Assembly (NCBI GenBank): GCA_035479875.1 | Contig: DATIIH010000012.1 | Coordinates: 62,001 to 126,000 of the forward strand | Origin: PMNU01 sp035479875 | GTDB lineage: Bacteria > Patescibacteriota > Saccharimonadia > Saccharimonadales > UBA4665 | DNA length: 64,000 bases | Reading direction: 5' to 3' | Part shown: positions 18,319 through 27,109 of the stretch, piece by piece | Layout: each line of letters starts with the position of its first letter | Position numbering within the stretch: the first letter of the stretch is position 1 | Translations under genes and position numbers: made by a program | Notes under the pieces: generated by a model | Database searches by the model: none | What the model was told of the DNA's origin: nothing | What the model saw: the letters and a program-made list of their open reading frames with translations, nothing else

Positions 18319-18426
18319 ACGCCTATACTAACCACAACTCCAGTCATTCTACAATAGCTTTAACACCTAAATGAGCTAAAAACTAGCGCCCTGAGCCGCC
18401 TTGATGCATACTGATGATCATAGTTT

Positions 18427-19410
18427 ATGCCGCAGTTGAATCCCGAGAATCAATTTGTCCACTCTATGGATGGTGTCCAGCGCATATTGGCCGCCTACAA
18501 CTTAACGCCCACGCGATACAAACAAACCACGAGCGGTATCGAGAATCTGACGCTTCAAGTTTGGTGCGGCAAAACGACATACGTACTTCGTGTATACCGG
18601 CAAAACAAAAAATCCGACACCGCAATTAGCCGCGAGCTTGACTTTATGACCGAGCTAAAGCGTGGTGGCCTGCCGGTGCCGACTATCATTCCTTCCGCAG
18701 ACGGCCGGTTGTTTGTGGTTGTACATACGTGGGATCAAACATGGCAGTGCGTGCTTATGGAGTTCATGCCAGGGCATCATCCGACTACATATACGCGGGG
18801 GCTGCTCACAGAGATGGCCGCAAATCAAGCAAAGATACATCTGATTGGTCAGTCGTACACCAAAAAGCACGGGTTGCCCTGCAAACGACATCTCCACAAT
18901 GCTGCCGATCTAGACGCAGCACCTCAACCAGGCACGAATGGCTTGTCTGATGCATATTGTGCCTTCCTAGAGCGAGCTCGCACCTTTGAGGTTACTTTGC
19001 AAGCGCAGCTTCCATATGGGCTTGGCCACTTCGACTACGCCGCCAACAACCTGCTGCTCGACGACAGCAAACACATAACCGCTGTCCTGGACTTCGACGA
19101 CATGCAGTGTATGCCGCTTATCGTCTGCCTCGGCTTTACCCTCTGGAACGTATTTGTCTCGGCGAGCAACCCGCAGACAAGGTTAGCGCACTACTTGCGC
19201 GTCTACGAAAGCGTACGCCCATTAAGCAAGGCCGAGAAAAACAGCCTGGCCAAGACCATGCTCTTTCGACATTACTTAGTACGGAGCCTCGGATTTCGCT
19301 TTGGCAGCGTATCGAGCGCGGCGTTTGCTAAGATCATCGCCCAGGAACAGCGACTGCAGAAGCTCACCTTCGAGGTTCCAGCGAGTCCAACACCTCCATA
19401 CAAGGGCTAA
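18427..19410 (+). CDS. APH/choline-kinase-type phosphotransferase
   Basis: A 327-aa protein-kinase-like fold enzyme. The catalytic loop is His201-Phe-Asp203 with Asn208 (GHFDYAANN), and the metal-binding segment is VLDFDDM. The N-terminal ATP-binding lobe shows ENLTLQVWCGKTTYVLRVYR. The family phosphorylates hydroxyls on small molecules such as homoserine, choline, sugars and aminoglycosides. It opens the forward-strand island, 49 nt ahead of the sugar aminotransferase. A pathway kinase is one option and a resistance enzyme another; sequence alone does not decide. Confidence 0.8.
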   Translation: MPQLNPENQFVHSMDGVQRILAAYNLTPTRYKQTTSGIENLTLQVWCGKTTYVLRVYRQNKKSDTAISRELDFMTELKRGGLPVPTIIPSADGRLFVVVHTWDQTWQCVLMEFMPGHHPTTYTRGLLTEMAANQAKIHLIGQSYTKKHGLPCKRHLHNAADLDAAPQPGTNGLSDAYCAFLERARTFEVTLQAQLPYGLGHFDYAANNLLLDDSKHITAVLDFDDMQCMPLIVCLGFTLWNVFVSASNPQTRLAHYLRVYESVRPLSKAEKNSLAKTMLFRHYLVRSLGFRFGSVSSAAFAKIIAQEQRLQKLTFEVPASPTPPYKG

Positions 19411-19459
19411 AGGTGCCCTACGACTGTGATAAAATGAAGGCCACTATAGGAGACCGCAC

Positions 19460-20575
19460 ATGCAAGTCAAATTTGTAGACGTAAAAGCCCAGTATCCCCT
19501 CGTTAAAGCGGATATCTTAAAAAAGTTTGAGGACATTATTGAGTCAGCCTATTTTGTTGGTGACGCCCACGGCAAATACTTGGGACAGTTTGAAGCCGCT
19601 TTCGCACAGTTTTGCGAGACAAAGCACGCTATCGCCGTCAACAATGGCACCAGCGCATTGTGGATGATCCTGCGTGCCCTGGGCGTTGGCAATGGCGACG
19701 AAGTCATCGTGCCGGTGAATACCTTTGCTGCCACCGCCGAAGCAGTCTGCTTAACGGGCGCAAAGCCTGTGTTCGTAGACATTGATGAGCAGACCTATAC
19801 CATGAAGCCCGAGGCCATCGTCCCCAAAATTACCGACAAGACAAAGGTCATTTTGCCCGTCCACTTATATGGCCAATGCGCAGATATGGATGCCATCTTA
19901 GAAATAGCCGAACAACACAAACTGATTGTTGTAGAAGACGCCTGCCAAGCTCATGGGGCGCGTTACAAGGGGAAGAGGGCAGGATCAATCGGTGTAGCAG
20001 GAGCTTTCAGCTGCTACCCCGGTAAAAATCTCGGTGCGTGGGGAGAGGGCGGGGCCATTAGTGCCAATGACGACGAGTTGGCCGAGAAGCTGCGGCTGCT
20101 GCGTAACCACGGATCACCCCAAAAGTACCAGCACGATATAATCGGCGGCAATTTCCGCATCGACGAACTGCAGAGTGCGGTGCTAGCCACCAAGGTTGAG
20201 CACCTTGACGACTGGAGCGAACAACGCCGCAAGAACGCTCAACTATACTTGCAGCTCCTGGCCGACAAGCCGGGCCTCGTCTTACCACATGTCGCCAACG
20301 ATTGCGTACCCGTTTGGCATCTCTTTGTCGTTCGGGTCAAAAATCGAGAGCCGTTCATGGACTTTCTAACTAAAAACGACATCCAGGTAGGCATTCATTA
20401 CCCAACCCCGCTACATCTCACGCAAGCATTTAGCAAACTGGGGCATGCAAAAGGTGATTTCCCGACTGCCGAAGCAGTACAGGCCGAAATCGTGAGCCTG
20501 CCCTTATACCCGGAACTTAGCGAGGCGGAGATCACCTATGTCTGCCAAAAAATCGACGAGTTCTTCGCACAATAG
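19460..20575 (+). CDS. DegT/DnrJ/EryC1/StrS-family sugar aminotransferase
   Basis: A 371-aa PLP enzyme. The N-terminal NNGTSALWMILRALG and VIVPVNTFAATAEAV bind cofactor, VEDACQAHGARYKG carries the Asp that pairs with the pyridine nitrogen, and Lys189 in SCYPGKNLGAWGEGGA is the Schiff-base lysine. It is therefore a true aminotransferase, not a dehydratase variant lacking Lys. These enzymes aminate keto-sugar nucleotides using glutamate or glutamine. AGGAG sits 7 nt before the ATG. Placement next to a glycosyltransferase-like gene suggests synthesis of an amino sugar. Confidence 0.93.
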   Translation: MQVKFVDVKAQYPLVKADILKKFEDIIESAYFVGDAHGKYLGQFEAAFAQFCETKHAIAVNNGTSALWMILRALGVGNGDEVIVPVNTFAATAEAVCLTGAKPVFVDIDEQTYTMKPEAIVPKITDKTKVILPVHLYGQCADMDAILEIAEQHKLIVVEDACQAHGARYKGKRAGSIGVAGAFSCYPGKNLGAWGEGGAISANDDELAEKLRLLRNHGSPQKYQHDIIGGNFRIDELQSAVLATKVEHLDDWSEQRRKNAQLYLQLLADKPGLVLPHVANDCVPVWHLFVVRVKNREPFMDFLTKNDIQVGIHYPTPLHLTQAFSKLGHAKGDFPTAEAVQAEIVSLPLYPELSEAEITYVCQKIDEFFAQ

Positions 20576-20618
20576 GTCCGACAACTTAAAGGCACACTAG
20601 ATGTTCCGATTTAGGGCA

Positions 20619-20646
20619 TTTACATACTACCGATTGTGTGTATAAT
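20619..20646 (+). promoter_or_regulatory. Promoter of the GT-like/FAD oxidoreductase genes
   Basis: TTTACA (20619-20624) and TATAAT (20641-20646) are separated by 16 nt. The transcript start would fall near 20653, giving a 165-nt leader before the likely ATG at 20819. Confidence 0.65.
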
Positions 20647-20666
20647 CTGAGTCATATCGAAAAACT

Positions 20667-20716
20667 GAGCTAATTGCTTTACTTCAATCGAAGCATAAAA
20701 CAATTAGTGAAAGCTC
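20667..20716 (+). promoter_or_regulatory. Structured 5' leader (nested hairpin)
   Basis: GAGCT (20667-20671) pairs with AGCTC (20712-20716), AATTG (20672-20676) with CAATT (20701-20705), and an inner TGCTT pairs with AAGCA around the loop. This makes an irregular but nested structure at the 5' end of the transcript starting near 20653. No riboswitch class is recognised. Confidence 0.35.
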
Positions 20717-20818
20717 GGTTTAGTAAACAAGTTAACGAGGAGAGCGGCGGTAGTCATGGCTACTGGCCATTTTTCGTTAGACAAGCTTTGTCGCAATGCA
20801 GCGGCAGGAAGGCCCCAC

Positions 20819-21835
20819 ATGACTCAGAAGACCACAGAAACCCAAAAACGACATTTCATTATTGGCACCGACGCCAATTATCTACACAAAGCACTCGTCT
20901 TTTACGAATCACTAAAACAGTTCGAATCCAACTTCGTACTGCACTTATTCTGTTTTGACGACATAACGTACCGCGTACTCAAAAAGCTCGCTTACGAGGA
21001 CATCGTCCCATACCAGCCGTCCGATTATGAAACCGAGGACCTCTTAAAGGTCAAGGCTTCAAAGAAACGTCAGTATGAATATTACTGGACGATTAACCCG
21101 GCTATGGGCAAAGAAATTATTGGGGAGCAGGATGCCGACTTTATCGCCCTGGCCGACTGCGACCTGATGTTCTTCCAGTCGCCAGAAGTCCTCTTTGATG
21201 AATACGCTGGAGCCGACGTCATCATCCAGCCCAACAACTTCTCGAGCCGCTACGTGAATGACTTCGTACCCGTTGGCTACTACTGCACCTCGCTACAGTG
21301 TTTCAGGAACAATGACAACGGCAGGCGCATACTAGATGACTGGTATTCCCAATGTATGGAATGGTGCTCCTCTGATTTTGAAGAAGGCAAGTTTGGCGAC
21401 CAAAAATATCTCGACGACTGGAAGATTAAATACGAAAACGTCCGCGAAGTCGCGAACCCCGGTGCCAATGTCGCACCCTGGAACATCTTAAAGTTTGAGC
21501 TTTCCGAGAAGGACGGCCAAGTTGTTATCAACAACAAATGGCCGCTGGTGTACTACCACTACCACAGCTTTAGGATGAACCTAGACACCTACGAATACAT
21601 CATCACCGGCGACCGGAGCAACAGCTACAATATCCCCCCCGCAGTACTCGAGCTGGTTTACAAGCCCTACATCAAACGCATGATCGAGGTCCTCGAAAAA
21701 CTAAAACAAGTTGACGAGTACCGTGAATACGTACAGTTCAACCCAGGTGGTCTCCAAAAGGACTTCAGTGGCGAGGACGTTGTCTTTGAAGAAGACAAAA
21801 CAACCGACGGCACAACGCACGCCAAGGTAGTCTAG
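20819..21835 (+). CDS. Nucleotide-sugar transferase-like protein (GT-A fold, surface glycan type)
   Basis: A 338-aa protein. FIIGTDANYLHKALVFYESL opens a GT-A-like domain. ALADCDLMFFQSPEVLF has the Asp-Cys-Asp metal motif (DxD), and GKFGDQKYLDDW followed by ANPGANVAPWN are typical of glycosyltransferases in polysaccharide loci. The start at 20819 is preferred because AGGAAGG lies about 6 nt before it; an upstream in-frame ATG at 20756 would add 21 residues. It probably transfers the sugar made with the neighbouring aminotransferase. Donor and acceptor are unknown. Confidence 0.75.
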   Translation: MTQKTTETQKRHFIIGTDANYLHKALVFYESLKQFESNFVLHLFCFDDITYRVLKKLAYEDIVPYQPSDYETEDLLKVKASKKRQYEYYWTINPAMGKEIIGEQDADFIALADCDLMFFQSPEVLFDEYAGADVIIQPNNFSSRYVNDFVPVGYYCTSLQCFRNNDNGRRILDDWYSQCMEWCSSDFEEGKFGDQKYLDDWKIKYENVREVANPGANVAPWNILKFELSEKDGQVVINNKWPLVYYHYHSFRMNLDTYEYIITGDRSNSYNIPPAVLELVYKPYIKRMIEVLEKLKQVDEYREYVQFNPGGLQKDFSGEDVVFEEDKTTDGTTHAKVV

Positions 21836-21885
21836 AGCTCTATATTGGGCCTACACCGCAATAGCCCGAAGGACTAGCATCAACT

Positions 21886-23052
21886 ATGAACAAGCCCGAA
21901 AAAAGATACGACTGTATAGTGCTGGGAGCCGGCATCTTTGGCCTCTCGGCAGCTGCCTTTTTTGCATCGCGCGGATATAGAGTGGCCCTCATCGAAAAAG
22001 AAGATACGGTATTTGCCAACGCCAGCAGATATAACCAGGCCAGGGTCCACCGTGGGTACCACTACCCCAGAAGTCTAAGTACTGCTAAGGCGGCGGCCGA
22101 GCACTACGAACGCTTCTGCACAGAATTTCGATTTGCACTGACCGAACCATTCAAAAGCATTTACGCGGTAGCCGCACATAATTCAAAGGTAAGTGCCGAA
22201 GAGTATGTTCAGTTCTGCAAGGAAGTTGACATACCTCTGACCGAAGTCGACCCCTCAACATACTTTGCCGAGGGTACGGTCAGTGCAGCCTGGGAAGTTG
22301 GCGAAGCCAGCTATAACTTTGCGGCGATTAGGGAATACTACCTCAAAAAGCTCAAAGGCAGCCGACTTGTAGACATACACAACAACACCCAGCCGATCGC
22401 TCAAAAGAAAGTCGGCGACGCATACCAGATAACGCTGAGCGGGAAGTCGACAGCAATTGAGGCGCCATTCGTAGTAAACGCTACTTACAGTAGTGTCAAT
22501 GATGCCAACACGCTGTTTGGTCATCCTGGGTATGACGTCAAATACGAGCTCTGCGAACTCGCCTTATACGACCGCAGTAGTAGCCTGGCTCACACCGGCA
22601 TAACCGTCGTCGATGGACCATTCTTTTCGTTTATGCCATACGGTGACGGTAGCGTGGTCTCTCTGACATCGGTGGGCCTCACCCCACACCATACTTCAAC
22701 CGATAAGCCCCAAACCAATCTACTGGACACACTCCGGGGCTCAGCCGAACTAGCGCGCGCAGCTTCTCGCAGAGCTTCTATGGAGCAGCTCGCTATGGAG
22801 TACTTAAAGCCAGGCCTCAGTGACTTTTCCTACCGAGACTCAGTTTTTGCGATTAAACCAATCCTCAAATGGGCCGAGCAAGACGACGACAGACCGACCC
22901 TCATAGACGTTCACAGCACGCAGCCATACTTCGTCAGCGTGCTTTCGGGCAAAGTTAGCGGTATATACGAGCTGGAACGCGTACTTGAGGGTCTCCTAGA
23001 CGCCCAGAGTGCCCCTCACACGTCGCGTAAGCCCAAAACTGCACTTGTGTAG
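21886..23052 (+). CDS. FAD-dependent oxidoreductase, DAO family
   Basis: A 388-aa flavoenzyme. The dinucleotide-binding motif is CIVLGAGIFGLSAAAFFASRG, ending in the acidic VALIEKED. ASRYNQARVHRGYHYPRS is the signature of the DAO-like oxidoreductases seen in surface-glycan and amine pathways. The C-terminus has ILKWAEQDDD and YFVSVLSGKVSG for the flavin contact. It oxidises a C-N or C-O bond of an unknown substrate. It follows the GT-like gene by 50 nt and is convergent with the SHMT-like gene. Confidence 0.83.
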   Translation: MNKPEKRYDCIVLGAGIFGLSAAAFFASRGYRVALIEKEDTVFANASRYNQARVHRGYHYPRSLSTAKAAAEHYERFCTEFRFALTEPFKSIYAVAAHNSKVSAEEYVQFCKEVDIPLTEVDPSTYFAEGTVSAAWEVGEASYNFAAIREYYLKKLKGSRLVDIHNNTQPIAQKKVGDAYQITLSGKSTAIEAPFVVNATYSSVNDANTLFGHPGYDVKYELCELALYDRSSSLAHTGITVVDGPFFSFMPYGDGSVVSLTSVGLTPHHTSTDKPQTNLLDTLRGSAELARAASRRASMEQLAMEYLKPGLSDFSYRDSVFAIKPILKWAEQDDDRPTLIDVHSTQPYFVSVLSGKVSGIYELERVLEGLLDAQSAPHTSRKPKTALV

Positions 23053-23097
23053 CCATCAAGCAACCCGCCGACAGCTGCAGCAAGTTTGAGCAGCGGC

Positions 23098-24375
23098 CTA
23101 TTTAGGCAGACTGTATGAATACCAAACGTCTGTCGGTCTAACCTTTTTGGCTAGCTTGAGTAGTTGCTCGGTAGATTTTGCTTGCAGCTTGTCGTTTTCG
23201 GGATCTTGGAGATTCGCAACTATCGTCATAGCCAACTGGTCACACTCTGTCTCGTTATACCCCCTGGCTGTTATCCAGGATGCGCCGAGCCGGATGCCGC
23301 TTGCTATATAGGGTTTGAGCTGCTCTCCCGGAACCACTTGTCTGTTGGTCAGAATACCGATGCCCTCGAGCAAACCCTCGGCCTTCTTGCCGGTCAGGCC
23401 GAATGTCTTATAGGTGTCGAGAACCATCAGATGCGTATCGCTTCCGCCAGTTACCATCAGGCCTGGGTAAGCGCCAAAAACGCGCTCAAAAACCTTCATA
23501 TTTTTGATAACTCTATCGATGTAATCTTGGAACCATGGCTTACTGGCATCAATCAGACACTGAGCCATGGTGTAGATGCGGCGTAGCGGCACGCTAGACT
23601 GCACCCCGGGGTGGACACACTTATCGATTTGCTCGGCAAGCTCTGCTTTGCACAAGATAATTCCGCCGTGCGGCCCAAGCATAGTCTTGTCGAGCGTCAG
23701 CGTAACGACATCGCAATAAGGGAAAGGTTGAGGAAACTTACCGCCAACGATCAAGCCTGCGGGGTGAGATAAATCTGCCAGAAGATGTGCTCCCACTTCC
23801 TTGGCGATAGAGCTTAATGCCTTAAAATCGATACTCCGCGGGTACGACGAAGCGCCGCACACAATAAGCTTCGGTCGATTTTTGATCGCTTTGCGGCGGA
23901 TCTCATCATAGTCGATAAACCCTTCGCTGGTTATGCCGTAAAAGTCAAAGTCATAAAACTTACCGGAGAAATTCTTATCGAGGCCGTGCGTAAGATGACC
24001 ACCGACGTCAAACCGCATGGCAAGTACGGGGTCGCCCGGCTCCAACAAGGCTTGATATGTGGCCTGGTTCGCTTGGCTAACTGAGTGAGGCTGCACGTTG
24101 GCATGATCGGCCCCAAACAGCGCACAGGCTGCTTCGGTAGCAATCTGCTCGATGATATTAAAGCCTTCAACGCCGGCGTATGGCCGCTTACCGAGCAATC
24201 CTTCGGCAATAGCATTGTGCTTTAAAGGAATGTCATCGCAATATTTGTCTGGCGTCGGACTAGCCGGAGCGATCAGGTTAATAGTCGTTTCGTCGTATTC
24301 GTCCTGGCGATGTGCGCCTTCAATCAGCTCCTTTTGGAGTTTGTCGAACAAGGCTGTTTGTTGCTTTGTGATCAT
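23098..24375 (-). CDS. Serine hydroxymethyltransferase-like PLP enzyme, non-canonical active site
   Basis: A 425-aa protein collinear with GlyA. It has NVQPHSVSQANQATY, VGGHLTHG, LADLSHPAGLIVGG, Lys230 in TLTLDKTMLGPHGG as PLP lysine, and the C-terminal SGIRLGASW with the carboxylate-binding Arg. However, the universal LIASEN motif reads LIAPAS, so the folate-reaction Glu is Ala38. KRYYGG reads KRPYAG, and the His before the PLP Lys is Asp229. It is therefore probably not a standard folate-dependent glycine/serine enzyme; an aldolase- or transaldolase-type reaction on an amino acid is plausible. It is the last gene of the folE-queDEC operon (12 nt after queC, with AGGCGG ahead). Confidence 0.8.
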   Translation of the reverse strand: MITKQQTALFDKLQKELIEGAHRQDEYDETTINLIAPASPTPDKYCDDIPLKHNAIAEGLLGKRPYAGVEGFNIIEQIATEAACALFGADHANVQPHSVSQANQATYQALLEPGDPVLAMRFDVGGHLTHGLDKNFSGKFYDFDFYGITSEGFIDYDEIRRKAIKNRPKLIVCGASSYPRSIDFKALSSIAKEVGAHLLADLSHPAGLIVGGKFPQPFPYCDVVTLTLDKTMLGPHGGIILCKAELAEQIDKCVHPGVQSSVPLRRIYTMAQCLIDASKPWFQDYIDRVIKNMKVFERVFGAYPGLMVTGGSDTHLMVLDTYKTFGLTGKKAEGLLEGIGILTNRQVVPGEQLKPYIASGIRLGASWITARGYNETECDQLAMTIVANLQDPENDKLQAKSTEQLLKLAKKVRPTDVWYSYSLPK

Positions 24376-24387
24376 CTTTAGATCCGC

Positions 24388-25065
24388 CTAAGCTATTGGT
24401 TGACCCTCATAGAGGATTGGGTCTGGTACACCAAGTTGATCAAACGCGCCTCTGCGGGCCTCACAGTTGCTACATAGGCCGCAGGCCACGCTACCACCGT
24501 TGTTGTGACACGACCAGCTGAGTTCAAACGGAGCACCAAGCTCCAAACCAAGGCTAATGACGCCTACTTTGTCGAGTTCGATCAGGGGGGCTACTACGGC
24601 GATAGGGTCTTCGGTCATCGTGCCTTCACGGATTACATGCCCGAACGCGTTGATAAACGCTTGGCTGTTGTCGGGACACGTTCGGTCACCACCAGTGCTT
24701 CCAATAAGGATAGCGCCAGCACCCACTGTTTCGGCCATAGCGGTTGCTGCTGCTAAGAGCACGGTATTACGAGCGGGTACGTATTCGCTCTTTCGGTTAG
24801 CGGCAGTTAAGGTAGTTCCTTCCTCAAACAGAGCCGACTTGCCGATGCGCCGCAGCCAGGTTAGGTCTATTACTTCGGCGCCAGCTGGGTGGAAGTGCCC
24901 TACTAAGCCATCGAAAGCTTCGCGCTCGCGAAGCATTGTTTTCTGCCCATAGTCGGCAAACAGATAGTGCGTTTCATCATAGTGAGCGGCAGCATATGCA
25001 GCCACAACGGTCGAATCAAGTCCGCCGCTAGCCAAAATCACCGCTCTTTTTTTAATTTCAGTCAT
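24388..25065 (-). CDS. queC: 7-cyano-7-deazaguanine synthase
   Basis: A 225-aa ATP-dependent enzyme turning 7-carboxy-7-deazaguanine into preQ0. The PP-loop is ILASGGLDSTVVAAY and the body has SEYVPARNTVLL. The C-terminal zinc site is SCHNNGGSVACGLCSNCEARR with the family four-Cys pattern. Its start has GGAGAGG upstream. It lies 27 nt after queE. With FolE, QueD and QueE it completes the GTP-to-preQ0 pathway used for queuosine in tRNA or for other deazapurines. Confidence 0.96.
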   Translation of the reverse strand: MTEIKKRAVILASGGLDSTVVAAYAAAHYDETHYLFADYGQKTMLREREAFDGLVGHFHPAGAEVIDLTWLRRIGKSALFEEGTTLTAANRKSEYVPARNTVLLAAATAMAETVGAGAILIGSTGGDRTCPDNSQAFINAFGHVIREGTMTEDPIAVVAPLIELDKVGVISLGLELGAPFELSWSCHNNGGSVACGLCSNCEARRGAFDQLGVPDPILYEGQPIA

Positions 25066-25092
25066 GGGATTCCTCTCCTCGTTCTTGCTACT

Positions 25093-25914
25093 TTATGTAC
25101 GCCGTCTATCACCAAACCAGAAGACGTGGTTACGATCAGTAATGCCGCAGCCCAATTCTCCTGCGAAAGCGACGAGCCCTGGGTGTCGTTCTTCTAAACT
25201 ACCGGGGTCTCTACCTTCGCCCATAAGCAGCACGCGCTCATAGTCACCACCGTTTACTTGCTCCATCAGCTCACGAACTTCGGCTAGGTCCGGCTCGGGC
25301 TCGGCAATAACAAATTTAAATACATGGTTAGGGAAACCGTCGATAGCTCGCAGTGCGTCTAGGCGTCGGCGAGCACGCAGATCATTACCGCTGCTGGCCA
25401 ATTTTGGCGAACAGTTAATTTGACAAACGCGTAGTTCATCGGGTGGCACAATGGTGCCGTTAGTCTCAATTTCTACATCCCAACCAGGGAGGTGTGGCAG
25501 TAGGCGAACTATCTGGCGCCGCTGTAGCATTGGCTCGCCGCCGCTGATGACGGCGCGCGGGTTGCTATCCGGCAGCCTAAAAGGAGAAGCCGTCCAAGCT
25601 GCCTGGAGGTCGGCGGCCGCATCTTCAACGGGTACCACGCGGCTCTCACGCCAGTACTCGGGCATCGTTTTATCCCAAGTGTAGTCAGTATCACACCGCC
25701 AGCCTACGCCGTCCTTACCGCAGTGTAGATTGCAGTCATTGAGGCGCAAAAACACTACCGGGGCCCCGGCCGTTAAGCCTTCGCCCTGTAGGGTGGCAAA
25801 TACGCCGTCACCGCTCACACGAAAATCATCGGGATGGCGCGCAAGCGTCGCTGCGCGCTCTACATCTGTGGGAATGTAAGGCATTCCTAGCTCAACTACT
25901 CCTGGTCTACTCAT
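25093..25914 (-). CDS. queE: 7-carboxy-7-deazaguanine synthase (radical SAM), variant cluster motif
   Basis: A 273-aa radical SAM enzyme converting 6-carboxytetrahydropterin to CDG. The N-terminal SGDGVFATLQGEGLTAG is the QueE substrate/iron-sulfur lead-in and VISGGEPMLQ is the SAM-binding GGE motif. The 4Fe-4S cysteines are Cys61, Cys65 and Cys74, a C-x3-C-x8-C spacing rather than the usual CxxxCxxC. ETNGTIVPP and CSPKLASSG follow. It overlaps queD by 8 nt, showing translational coupling. Confidence 0.92.
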   Translation of the reverse strand: MSRPGVVELGMPYIPTDVERAATLARHPDDFRVSGDGVFATLQGEGLTAGAPVVFLRLNDCNLHCGKDGVGWRCDTDYTWDKTMPEYWRESRVVPVEDAAADLQAAWTASPFRLPDSNPRAVISGGEPMLQRRQIVRLLPHLPGWDVEIETNGTIVPPDELRVCQINCSPKLASSGNDLRARRRLDALRAIDGFPNHVFKFVIAEPEPDLAEVRELMEQVNGGDYERVLLMGEGRDPGSLEERHPGLVAFAGELGCGITDRNHVFWFGDRRRT

Positions 25915-26419
25915 GTTCTACTCCATATGAAGCGCTATTCTTTCCATGCTCATAAAAATCAACGCGCACAACTTTCACCCTGCCATCAGTCTCGTCTTGT
26001 ACAAACTCATTAAGCCGCTGATATAAATACTCGGCAAACCGCTCGGCACCCACCGCCGGCAGTATACGAAGCTGAATAACACCTTCGCGGTCCAATTCCT
26101 TAAAACGTTCGAGGGCAGGGTCGTCCTCAGCGATAATAGTGGTGTGGTCTAGCAGCCACTCGAGCCACTCTTTGGGATTCTTGCCGTCAATGAGAGACTT
26201 GGCGCGCTTGAGACCGCCAAAGTCGTACACCCAACCTCTTTGGTCTAACTCACCTCCAAACGTTACCTTGAAAGATACGCCGTAACCGTGCAAGTATTTG
26301 CAGTGCGTACCCTCGGCCGCCCACTGCCTAAATACCGTGCTAAAACCGTCGTAAACTTTGGAAGATCGGAACGTGTGCATCGCTGTTGATGTGCCTTTCG
26401 ATCCACTCGCGGGTTTCAC
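25907..26419 (-). CDS. queD: 6-carboxy-5,6,7,8-tetrahydropterin synthase
   Basis: A 170-aa (or 157-aa) member of the 6-pyruvoyl-tetrahydropterin synthase family. CKYLHGYGVSFKV gives the catalytic Cys and the His-x-His zinc ligands, WVYDFGGLK the Asp-Phe-Gly motif, and VVRVDFYEHG the C-terminal Glu-His. Two starts are possible: a GTG at 26419 that overlaps the folE stop and has AGGA 7 nt upstream, or the ATG at 26380, where homology begins (MHTFRSSKVYDG). The enzyme converts dihydroneopterin triphosphate to CPH4, the second step to preQ0. Confidence 0.93.
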   Translation of the reverse strand: MKPASGSKGTSTAMHTFRSSKVYDGFSTVFRQWAAEGTHCKYLHGYGVSFKVTFGGELDQRGWVYDFGGLKRAKSLIDGKNPKEWLEWLLDHTTIIAEDDPALERFKELDREGVIQLRILPAVGAERFAEYLYQRLNEFVQDETDGRVKVVRVDFYEHGKNSASYGVEHE

Positions 26420-26991
26420 TGCGCTGTCCTGTGCGCCATCCGGTGGAAGTGCTCAACGTAATGAGTTTTGTCGGTGTGGTCACCGCGAAGCGTTAACGTT
26501 TCGGTGGTGCTCTGCGGACGAGAAACGCCCCGAACAGTCATACACGTATGTGTGGCCCTAATACGAACCATCAGCAGCTGTGGCTTAAGGTGCTTTTCGA
26601 GTAAGTCTGCCAACTCCCGAGTTAGACGCTCCTGGACCTGCATACGCTTACTGAGAGCGTCGACAACGCGGGCAAATTTGGATAGCCCCAAAATCTTATC
26701 ACCGGGTAGGTAGGCGATATCAACCGTACCAAAAAATGGCAGCAAGTGATGCTCGCAAAGGCTGCTAAAGGTAATGGTAGAGACCACGATCAAATCATGG
26801 TAATTGTCATTGTGGAAAAGCTTGATGTGACTTTCGGGGTCGTCGTTGTATCCCGCGCAGCACTCGCGCATCTGCTTGAGAAATCGCTTAGGTGTTTCGG
26901 CCAATCCGTCCCTAGAAGAATCATCGCCTAGTTCGCTAATGAGATCTGTTATTGAAGCTTCGATCTTAGAAGTGTTACTGCTGACTTTCAT
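26416..26991 (-). CDS. folE: GTP cyclohydrolase I
   Basis: A 191-aa enzyme starting at MKVSSNTSKIEAS; a longer frame runs 24 codons further but lies in the structured leader. Key features are the DGLAETPKR helix, FSSLCEHHLLPFFG (zinc Cys and His), LGLSKFARVVDALSKRMQVQ, and ATHTCMTVRGV with the second zinc Cys. It converts GTP to dihydroneopterin triphosphate, feeding queuosine and folate-type pathways. First gene of the folE-queD-queE-queC-SHMT-like operon. Confidence 0.96.
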   Translation of the reverse strand: MKVSSNTSKIEASITDLISELGDDSSRDGLAETPKRFLKQMRECCAGYNDDPESHIKLFHNDNYHDLIVVSTITFSSLCEHHLLPFFGTVDIAYLPGDKILGLSKFARVVDALSKRMQVQERLTRELADLLEKHLKPQLLMVRIRATHTCMTVRGVSRPQSTTETLTLRGDHTDKTHYVEHFHRMAHRTAQ

Positions 26992-27032
26992 GTCTTCTGC
27001 CTTAGAATAAATGTTAATAAAACCCAAACAGT

Positions 27033-27069
27033 GCCAGTACGTTCCCCTTAACGCCGGGGACATACTGGC
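27033..27069 (-). promoter_or_regulatory. Long hairpin in the folE-que operon leader
   Basis: GCCAGTA (27033-27039) pairs with TACTGGC (27063-27069), and inside it TCCCC (27043-27047) pairs with GGGGA (27056-27060) across small internal loops. It starts only a few nt after the predicted transcription start and lies about 40 nt before the folE ATG. No U run follows, so it is not a terminator. It does not match preQ1-I or tetrahydrofolate riboswitch consensus as far as I can tell. Confidence 0.5.
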
Positions 27070-27081
27070 GCGTTAACGTTA

Positions 27082-27109
27082 AACATACCACAAATTATCT
27101 TAACTACAA
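27082..27109 (-). promoter_or_regulatory. Promoter of the folE-que operon
   Basis: On the minus strand TTGTAG (27104-27109) and TATGTT (27082-27087) are 16 nt apart. The palindrome TTAACGTTAA (27073-27082) lies on the predicted start site and could be an operator. Confidence 0.5.
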
